This document shows, piece by piece, positions 15,751 to 22,006 of a DNA stretch of 22,006 nt. The translations under genes and the position numbers were made by a program. The notes under the pieces are model-generated. The model did not search any database. It saw only the letters and a program-made list of their open reading frames with translations, and had not been told where the DNA came from. The stretch lies in NCBI GenBank assembly GCA_038043285.1, contig JBBTCJ010000031.1:1-22006 (forward strand), in the 5' to 3' direction. The stretch's first letter is position 1; each line of letters opens with the position of its first letter. This DNA comes from JBBTCJ01 sp038043285. GTDB taxonomy: Bacteria; Planctomycetota; Phycisphaerae; UBA1845.

Positions 15751-18700
15751 TCAGGGAATGACGATTCGGCGAATTCGGCGGTTTCCGGTGTCGGCGACGA
15801 AAATTTCCTTTCCGTCGCCGGTTCGGGCGAGGGCGACGGAGGTCGGGGCGTTGAAGCGGGCGAGGGCGGCCGGGCCGTCGGCGAAACCCGCTTGCCCGTC
15901 GGTGCTTCCCGCGAGCGTGGTCACCATGAAGCGATTGGCGTCGAGGAAGTCGGTGTTGAACAGGCGCAAGTTCTCCTCAATCTGCTGGGCGGCGACGGCG
16001 GAGATTCGACTTTGATGGGCGTTGACGAACTCTCGCAGGCTGCCGACTAATCCATCCAAGTCCTGCCCGAAACCGGCGTCCTTGATAACGCGGATGGAGT
16101 TGCACCCCGCGTCGGCGACGTAGACCGTGCCGGTTTGGTCGATAGCGACGTCCATCGGCGCGCCCCATGTGGCGAACGTCGCGGGTCCGTCGACGCATTT
16201 GCCGATCACGAAAGCCGGAATGTCGCCGCGGATGTTCTTGATCTCAGCGACCCCGCCGTTGTTGATCACCCGCCAGATGGTCGCATTGAGCGGGTCGGCC
16301 ACGTAGATCGACTGTTCCTCGGAGAAGTCGCCGCCGCCCGAGGCGATGCCCAGCGGCACGCCGCGCGGGATCGTCGCCCAATCGAAGTTGATCGCGCCGG
16401 AGTTCATGCTGAGCTGCGAGAGCCCCAGCGCCGTCGGCAGGGACGTGTAGAGGGAGGTGCCAAGCGGCGTCACCGCGAAGGGATGGCCGGACTGTTCGTC
16501 GGTGCTGAAGACCTGCATCGGCGCGTCGGCCTGCTGCTCGATGTCGTATCCGATGACGCGGATCGTGCTGTTGCCCGAGTCGGCGATGTAGAACTTGGAG
16601 TTCGAGGCCTCCGCGTCGGCCCAGATGTCGGTGGGGAGGAAGAAGGTGGAATTCAGGCGAAAGCCGTTGTTCTCGCCGGGGACGTAGGGCGAGCCGGCCC
16701 AGGGAAGGCTGAGCCAGGTGCAATCCTCGACGCCGATGGTGTTGCAAATCGAGTCGACGGATTGCTCGGCGGCGTCGCGGAGCACGTCCTCGGTCTGCCC
16801 GACGATGCCGGTTCCAATCCCGAGAAAGTCAAGGGTCTGCTCGATGGCATCGAACGCGTTGCTGATGGTGCCCAGGACGTCCGCGTCGGTTCCGAGCGCG
16901 GCATAGGTGAGCAGTTGGAAGAACTCCTCGACCGCGCCGGTGCGTGTGGCGATGAGGCGGATGCGCTGCTCGACCGGGTCGGCTACCAGCAACCGATCCT
17001 CGGAAATCGCGTGGATTCCACCGGGAAACGCGAAGGTCGTGTTGCCCGCCGGGCCGTAGTTCAAGCGGTCGGGCTCGGCTGACCCGGTTCCGGCGATGGT
17101 CTCGACCTGAATCCCGCCGCGGGTGTCGGCCAGCACGGTGAAGGAGAGATCCTCGGGGGTGGTGAACGCGCCGAAGGCGGTGGTGATCGTCATGGCTCGT
17201 GGGCCGGGGGCGGCGTCGGCTGCGACGGTGACAGTCGCTGTCACTTTCTGGTATCCGGTTCGCGCTACCGTCACGGTGACGCCTTCGCCGAGTTCGACGG
17301 ATTGGAGGGTAGTGAGATTTCGCCCGCTCATGGTCATCGCACCCGAATCCCCCTGTTGCATCACGGCCGGGTCGAAGCGGTGCACGCTGGGCGTGCGGTC
17401 GGGGTCGGCAAGAATGCGGACCAAGCGAATGACGTTGGCGCGGGCTTCGGCGACGTAGAGGTCGCCCCAATTGTCAATGGCGATGTTCTGCGGACCGTCG
17501 AAGTAGGCATGATCGCCGGGTCCGTCGCGGACGATCAGGCCCTCGGGGCACTCCAGCCCTTCGGTGTGCGGCACGCAACCGGCGACGCGGATGGTCTCTC
17601 CGGTCTCGACATCGACTCGACGAATGAGTCCGTTGCTCGCGTCGGCCACGAAGAGGTAGCGCTCGCCGTCGAAGACCAGCCCTTCGGGATACGAGAATCG
17701 GGCCGCGTCGCCGACGCCGTCGGCGAATTCGAGATGCACCTGTAGGCGGCCCGCGAGCGTGCGAACCGTGCCGTCGGATTCGGAGACGCGAACGGCGTGA
17801 CAACCGGTGGTGTAGTAGATTTCGCCATTGTTTCCCTGAACCAGGTCGTTTGGAGATCCCGGGTAGGTTTCGTCGCAGACCGTAGTGGCGGGCTGTTCGA
17901 GATCGAGGACGGTCATCAAGTATCCGTCGGGCAGAATGAGTTTCAGCCCCGCGCCGAGCGCCCACTGGGCCACGAGCACGCTCTGATTCCGGACGTCAAT
18001 TCCCCCCGGCCAGGGCATGGCCGAGAGCGGCGGACGACCGTCGCAACTGTAGGTCGGGCAGAGGGGGAAGTCGCTGAAGGGGTTAGACCCGCCCAGCATG
18101 AGCGGTGTGATCGTTCCGCGGGCATCACCGCGAACTTCCAGGCGAATCAAGGGCGATTCGTCCACGCCGTGACTGCCGCCGAGTTGGTCGCTGACCACGA
18201 GTTTGCCTTTGCTGTCGAATTGGATGTCGTAGGGTTCCTGCACGTTGGTGGTGACGGTGTTGACGGTTCCGTCGAGGTCGATTTCGCGGATGGCGGCGTT
18301 GCGGTTGTCGGCGACGTAGATGTGTCCGTCGTCGTCGAGGGCGATTCCCGTCGGGTAGTTGAACTGGGCTTGAGCGGCGGCGCCGTCGCGCAGACCGGCC
18401 TCGCCCGTCCCGGCGATGGTCGAGACGTAGGTGAGAAACCCAGGTCGCTCAAATGCGCCAACCTGTAGCACCGTACCCGCGCCGGTAATAACACTGGTCG
18501 AGCGCTCCGCGCCGACGATCGCCGACTGCACGGTTACTTCGCCGCCGAATCGACCGGAGACGGTCAGGGCTCCGGATTGGAATCCGTACTCTTGCGGAGG
18601 AACGGCGCGGTCGTCGCGGACGACGTTGTATTCGACGGTTCCGTTGAGCGCCAATCCGTCGGCGGTTTCGTAATCCTCGAAGTTCAGCGTGAGTTCGAAC

Positions 18701-19068
18701 CGCGGGGGCCAGAACGATCCGAAACGCAATCCGTCCGCAAGAACCCGACCGCGCACCCCGCCGACCTCGGCGCGGTTCGGGCCGATCTTGGCGACGCCGG
18801 GCTCCCGCCGCTTGGCCTCAAACAACGTCGGATCGGCCAGGACGCCCTCGATCGCCGCGGCGATCGTCTGGTCCAGGGCGTCCACGAACTCGCCCACGTT
18901 CTCCGCCGTGACCGGATCACCCGACCCGATGTCCCCGCCGCCGTTGCCATTGTCGCCGGGCGGCGCCGACGGCGCGCAACCCGCGATCCATAAGACGCTC
19001 GCCGTCGAAGCGAGTACCGACAATACGACAACGATCGCACGAACTCGATTTGCGCGTGTCCAATCCAT
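15751..19068 (-). CDS. Lipoprotein with NHL beta-propeller repeats and an IPT-like domain
   Basis: A 1105-residue protein. GGAG with a 9-base spacing supports the ATG at 19068. The signal sequence ends in a lipobox (LWIAG-C31), so the mature protein is probably lipid-anchored. A Gly/Asn linker is followed by a region of unknown type to about 200. Several NHL-type units follow: STIAGTGEAGLRDGAAAQAQ with YPTGIALDDDGHIYVADNRN at about 214-265, and further copies with the words YVAEARANVIRLV, YIADSGNSTIRVI, YVADAGCNSIRVI and FVADTGNRRIRRI at the end. Residues about 561-644 form an IPT/TIG-like Ig fold (VHRFDPAVMQQG...SGRNLTTLQSVELG...). An unusual helical insert (EEFFQLLTYAALG... to ...SICNTIGVEDCTW) separates later propeller parts. 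Likely a surface propeller for ligand or polymer binding; no catalytic residues seen. Confidence 0.88.
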   Translation of the reverse strand: MDWTRANRVRAIVVVLSVLASTASVLWIAGCAPSAPPGDNGNGGGDIGSGDPVTAENVGEFVDALDQTIAAAIEGVLADPTLFEAKRREPGVAKIGPNRAEVGGVRGRVLADGLRFGSFWPPRFELTLNFEDYETADGLALNGTVEYNVVRDDRAVPPQEYGFQSGALTVSGRFGGEVTVQSAIVGAERSTSVITGAGTVLQVGAFERPGFLTYVSTIAGTGEAGLRDGAAAQAQFNYPTGIALDDDGHIYVADNRNAAIREIDLDGTVNTVTTNVQEPYDIQFDSKGKLVVSDQLGGSHGVDESPLIRLEVRGDARGTITPLMLGGSNPFSDFPLCPTYSCDGRPPLSAMPWPGGIDVRNQSVLVAQWALGAGLKLILPDGYLMTVLDLEQPATTVCDETYPGSPNDLVQGNNGEIYYTTGCHAVRVSESDGTVRTLAGRLQVHLEFADGVGDAARFSYPEGLVFDGERYLFVADASNGLIRRVDVETGETIRVAGCVPHTEGLECPEGLIVRDGPGDHAYFDGPQNIAIDNWGDLYVAEARANVIRLVRILADPDRTPSVHRFDPAVMQQGDSGAMTMSGRNLTTLQSVELGEGVTVTVARTGYQKVTATVTVAADAAPGPRAMTITTAFGAFTTPEDLSFTVLADTRGGIQVETIAGTGSAEPDRLNYGPAGNTTFAFPGGIHAISEDRLLVADPVEQRIRLIATRTGAVEEFFQLLTYAALGTDADVLGTISNAFDAIEQTLDFLGIGTGIVGQTEDVLRDAAEQSVDSICNTIGVEDCTWLSLPWAGSPYVPGENNGFRLNSTFFLPTDIWADAEASNSKFYIADSGNSTIRVIGYDIEQQADAPMQVFSTDEQSGHPFAVTPLGTSLYTSLPTALGLSQLSMNSGAINFDWATIPRGVPLGIASGGGDFSEEQSIYVADPLNATIWRVINNGGVAEIKNIRGDIPAFVIGKCVDGPATFATWGAPMDVAIDQTGTVYVADAGCNSIRVIKDAGFGQDLDGLVGSLREFVNAHQSRISAVAAQQIEENLRLFNTDFLDANRFMVTTLAGSTDGQAGFADGPAALARFNAPTSVALARTGDGKEIFVADTGNRRIRRIVIP

Positions 19069-19328
19069 GAGGTTCTCTCCAGACGTCCCGAGGGGTGTTC
19101 CGATTCGCTAGCCCTATCCGGGGAATGATGCACCAAGAACCGCGGCCAGGGAAGGGAGGGGCGAGATGGGCGTGGAATGTGGCCCGCCCTGGCACACGGA
19201 CTGCTGGTCCTCGCGGTAGCCTAGTGCCCGAAAACTGATCCATGTGCCATCGCCGCGCCCATCGGGGCTTCTTGATTCGCGTGACTGCATCTGCGACAAT
19301 CGCTGTCAAGTCGAAAGGAGGGCTTCGG
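19069..19328. promoter_or_regulatory. Divergent promoter region; candidate promoter for the FG-GAP gene
   Basis: This region separates two divergent exported-protein genes. For the plus-strand gene TTGATT (19272-19277) and GACAAT (19295-19300) are separated by 17 bp, four of six matches in each box, 28 bp before the ATG. No comparable promoter was picked for the minus strand. Confidence 0.35.
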
Positions 19329-21752
19329 ATGTCTCGCTCACTCCTCGTATTGTTGCTCGCGTGCAGCGCCACAATCGGATCGCAAAGTTCCGCCCAGCCG
19401 TCAGATTTCGTCTGCGAGATGCACGAACGGGAGACCTTCGGCGCATCGGACTGGCAATCGAGCTGTCTCACTTTCGGCGGCCCGATCGAAAACTACGGAG
19501 ATCGTTTACTGGTTGGAGCGGGATTTGGGGACCGCTGCACTGACTATAGCTGCAATTGCGAAGCGGGCGCCGTGTACGGTTTTCGCTGGGATGCACCCAA
19601 TTCTGACCCGAACGGCCTCGCCGGCCGGTGGATCCAGGAGGCGAAGCTTGAACCCCGTACCTCCTTTGGGGACTACTTTGGATGGCCAATCGTGATGCGC
19701 GAGCGCTGGGCGATGGTTGGCGCTTCGGGATGGCATTCTAGGAAAGGCGCCGTATATGCGTTTCGCCTGGACGACAATCAAACGCCGCAGAATCCGTCAG
19801 ACGATCGTTGGATCCAGCATGCCATACTGACTGATCCGACACCGAACTCCAATGAATGGTTTGGATCGGCCATCGCGATGGAGGGCGATCGGGCCTACAT
19901 CGGTACGCCGCAGGACACCGTCGATCGGTTGCTCCTCGGTGCCGTCCGGGTGTTTCGTCTCGACGATCCTGGAACCCCAACAAACCTCGCGGATGACGCG
20001 TGGGTGCTTGAAGCGACGCTTGTGGCTCACGATGCGGCTCCCGGCGGGCAGTTTGGCAGATCCGTCGACGTCGATGGCGATTACATGGTCGTCGGGGCGC
20101 CGCCGGCCCTCGGGCTCAGGTGCAATCCGCCGGATTGGGTGCCCTGTGATCAGGGGGTGGCCTATGTGTTCCGCCGTGTCGGCACGACATGGTCTGAAGT
20201 TGCGAAGTTGGTGCCGTCCGACTCTTCTTCCGGAGATTTGTTCGGGATCGATGTCGACATGGAAGGGGACACCGTCGCGATCGCATCGCGTTTCAATGGA
20301 CCCGCTCCCGGTTCGGGGAAAGCCTACGTGTTTGTGCATGATGATCGCGGGACGATGGAGGACGTTGCTGACGATTTGTGGATCGAGACCGCGCGACTGT
20401 TTCCGAGTTCTCTACGTTCAGGTGACGGGTTTGGATACCCGGTTTCGCTGCGAGGCGATTACTTGGTGGTGTCGGCCAGGGATGCCGAACATGCCAACGG
20501 CGTGCCGGGGCCAGGCACCGCCTTCGTATTCCGACGGTACAACGCCGGAACCCCTGGAGATCCGTTTGACGATGCGTGGGGATTGGTGGCGAAGTTAGTT
20601 CCAGATGATCCGACGGGTGTACGATACTTTGGCGCTTCAACCGCGATACTGGAGAATCAAATCCTCGTCGGTGCCGCTGCGGGCGAGGATAATCGCGGTC
20701 TCGTCTACGTCTTTAACATACCCTCCGGCGACCCTGATGAGGACGGGTCGATGGACGATTGCGACAACTGCCCGGGCCTCGCAAACGAAGATCAGGCGGA
20801 TGAGGACGGCGACGGCGTCGGCGAGGCCTGCGACAACTGTAGCGCAATCGGCAACCCCGATCAAGGTGACGCCGACAAGGATGGCTTAGGCGACGCCTGC
20901 GACAATTGCGCTCTCGTGGAGAACGTCGATCAGTCCGACACCGATAACGACCACATCGGCGACGCGTGCGATGATTGCCCTTCATCGGCCAACCCGGATC
21001 AAGCGGACGGCGACTCCGATACCAGGGGCGACGTGTGCGACAACTGCCCCGGCGTCGCAAACGCCGAGCAGGCCGATGCCGACGAGGATGCGGTCGGCAA
21101 CGCCTGTGACAATTGCCCGTCGGCGACTAACCCCAACCAGGCTGACTTTGACGATGACGGCCGGGGCGACGCCTGCGACAACTGTCCCGCGCTCCCGAAT
21201 CCGACGCAGATTGACTGCGACGTCGACGGGATCGGCGATGCGTGCGCGATCGCGGACGGAAAGAGCCGGGATTGCAACACCAACGCTGTGCCGGATGAAT
21301 GCGATATTTCGCAGGGATCGAGCCGCGACTGCCAGCCCAACGGCGTTCCCGACGAGTGCGACCCGGACCCCAGCGGCAACGGGATTCCCGACGTCTGCGA
21401 AGACGCTGACGGCGACGGAATCATCGATGGGCAGGATGCGTGCGGGCAATCCCAACTGACCGACACGATCATCGTCGATTGGTGCGACACGGGCGTCACC
21501 AACCATCTGTTTGACGACGGCTGCACGATGGCGGACCTCGTCGCCGAATGCCAACTCGACGCACGAAACCACGGGGGTGTCGTTTCATGCGTATCGGCGA
21601 GGGCACGGCAATGGCGGGACGCGGGACTTATCAATGGCGAGGAAGTCGGAAGGATCGTCTCCTGTCGGGCAACGGAAATCGTCGAACACACTCCGAGGCC
21701 GCAACGAGGGGACAAGGATCAGGCGGTGCGGGCCGTGTTCGCCCAACCATAG
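19329..21752 (+). CDS. Exported FG-GAP propeller protein with thrombospondin type-3 repeats
   Basis: An 807-residue protein from the ATG at 19329 with GGAG eight bases upstream; the longer frame from 19242 would place the signal peptide internally. Signal peptide: MSRSLLVLLLACSATIGSQSSA. Residues about 35-465 contain FG-GAP-like blades recurring about every 60-75 residues (GDYFGWPIVM...WAMVGAS, NEWFGSAIAMEGDRAYIGTP, GGQFGRSVDVDGDYMVVGAP, GDLFGIDVDMEGDTVAIAS, GDGFGYPVSLRGDYLVVSA). Residues about 467-645 are thrombospondin type-3 repeats (DNCPxxxNxDQxDxDxDGxGDAC), which bind calcium. Residues 648-690 carry DCNTNAVPDECD-type repeats. Residues about 711-782 form a small Cys-containing module with DDGCTMADLVAEC and RNHGGVVSCV, which I recognise from C-termini of other secreted bacterial proteins but cannot name. 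Probable calcium-stabilised surface or matrix protein. Confidence 0.9.
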   Translation: MSRSLLVLLLACSATIGSQSSAQPSDFVCEMHERETFGASDWQSSCLTFGGPIENYGDRLLVGAGFGDRCTDYSCNCEAGAVYGFRWDAPNSDPNGLAGRWIQEAKLEPRTSFGDYFGWPIVMRERWAMVGASGWHSRKGAVYAFRLDDNQTPQNPSDDRWIQHAILTDPTPNSNEWFGSAIAMEGDRAYIGTPQDTVDRLLLGAVRVFRLDDPGTPTNLADDAWVLEATLVAHDAAPGGQFGRSVDVDGDYMVVGAPPALGLRCNPPDWVPCDQGVAYVFRRVGTTWSEVAKLVPSDSSSGDLFGIDVDMEGDTVAIASRFNGPAPGSGKAYVFVHDDRGTMEDVADDLWIETARLFPSSLRSGDGFGYPVSLRGDYLVVSARDAEHANGVPGPGTAFVFRRYNAGTPGDPFDDAWGLVAKLVPDDPTGVRYFGASTAILENQILVGAAAGEDNRGLVYVFNIPSGDPDEDGSMDDCDNCPGLANEDQADEDGDGVGEACDNCSAIGNPDQGDADKDGLGDACDNCALVENVDQSDTDNDHIGDACDDCPSSANPDQADGDSDTRGDVCDNCPGVANAEQADADEDAVGNACDNCPSATNPNQADFDDDGRGDACDNCPALPNPTQIDCDVDGIGDACAIADGKSRDCNTNAVPDECDISQGSSRDCQPNGVPDECDPDPSGNGIPDVCEDADGDGIIDGQDACGQSQLTDTIIVDWCDTGVTNHLFDDGCTMADLVAECQLDARNHGGVVSCVSARARQWRDAGLINGEEVGRIVSCRATEIVEHTPRPQRGDKDQAVRAVFAQP

Positions 21753-21927
21753 AATCTTGCTTCCTCGGCTGTTCCGCCAGCCCCTCGTCAGCCTCGCCTG
21801 TGAATAGCGATGGTTCAAAGACGAGCCGTGGCGTCCGTTCTCACGGGCCAGGTTGTCCAGTCGGCGCGAACTGAGAGCCGCCGCAGTTGACCTGGAAACA
21901 TTTCTTGCCGGGGTTCCACGCACCACC
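21753..21927. other. Intergenic stretch before the integrase fragment
   Basis: No recognised gene, RNA or repeat. One frame is open from 21808 into the integrase fragment, with a possible TTG start at 21853, but no family is recognisable in it. Confidence 0.4.
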
Positions 21928-22006
21928 GCCGTCATCGAGCGCTGGCTCGACGCCCGGTCGCGGTGGCTGGCGTCGTTCCCCTCGAGGCGCCACGATGCGA
22001 CACAGG
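21928..22006 (+). pseudogene. Fragment of a second integrase copy, cut by the window edge
   Basis: The last 79 bases match 4821-4899 of the integrase at 71 positions and encode AVIERWLDARSRWLASFPSR, then RHDATQ. The upstream part of the integrase (R36 and K61 motifs) is absent; the preceding sequence back to the in-frame TAG at 21805 is unrelated (for example AAAVDLETFLAGVP). The fragment is either a truncated copy or a fusion whose 3' part lies outside the window. Confidence 0.8.

Noticed and set aside
16135..17082. Plus-strand 315-codon ORF inside the NHL gene
   Set aside because: Antisense shadow of NHL repeats; amino-acid composition follows the complementary strand.
19180..19260. Possible insertion-sequence end upstream of the FG-GAP gene
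   Set aside because: A short AAACTGATCCA word resembles some IS ends, but there is no transposase, matching inverted end or target duplication.
21585..21935. Minus-strand 116-codon ORF at the right end
   Set aside because: It overlaps the end of the FG-GAP gene and the integrase fragment; no recognisable domain.

Overview
The window looks like a piece of a metagenome-assembled or draft genome from a high-GC planctomycete or close relative. This rests on gene content and not on a marker gene: secreted proteins with a GACCLPNGTC-type cysteine cluster, dockerin/EF-hand-like tails, thrombospondin-3 and N-x-VPDECD repeats, a giant Sec-exported RHS protein, and dispersed palindromic repeats in intergenic DNA. 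A run of exactly 100 N (1550-1649) lies inside a tandem repeat, so the scaffold is broken there and the true distance is unknown.

Layout. 1-1424: 3' part of a secreted cysteine-cluster/dockerin-like protein. 1425-2315: gene-free, repeat-rich DNA holding an 81-bp tandem repeat with two hairpins per unit, the gap, and older repeat debris. 2316-4286: a YacP/NYN-like RNase-fold gene (minus), tRNA-Ala(TGC), a LolA-like periplasmic protein (minus) and initiator tRNA-fMet(CAT); both tRNAs have recognisable sigma70-type promoters. 4596-5531: a small tyrosine recombinase with a roughly 50-residue in-frame insertion, and a small hypothetical ORF. A second fragment of the same recombinase, including the start of the same insertion, is cut by the right edge (21928-22006), so about 17 kb lies between two related integrase sequences.

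The centre (5983-14797) is the most interesting part: three same-strand genes joined by 4-nt overlaps (ATGA, then GTGA). They are an exported TPR-like protein, a 2226-residue RHS/YD-repeat protein, and a 266-residue cytosolic protein in the position of an immunity gene. The RHS protein has a signal peptide, about 40 YD repeats, a pair of EF-hand/dockerin-like loops inserted into the RHS core, a DPSGL processing-type motif and a variable C-terminal tip with a possible PD-(D/E)xK nuclease signature. Directly after it is a 659-bp second copy of the RHS C-terminal region (14862-15520). It carries a one-base deletion, lacks the toxin tip and ends in a different dockerin-like tail: a displaced or orphan RHS module. 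I read this as a polymorphic toxin-immunity locus adapted to Sec export, with signs of C-terminal module exchange.

The right third holds two divergent exported proteins: an 1105-residue NHL/IPT beta-propeller lipoprotein (minus, 15751-19068) and an 807-residue FG-GAP/thrombospondin-3 protein (plus, 19329-21752). Both look like cell-surface or adhesion-type proteins. All functional names come from motif recognition by eye; no database search was run.
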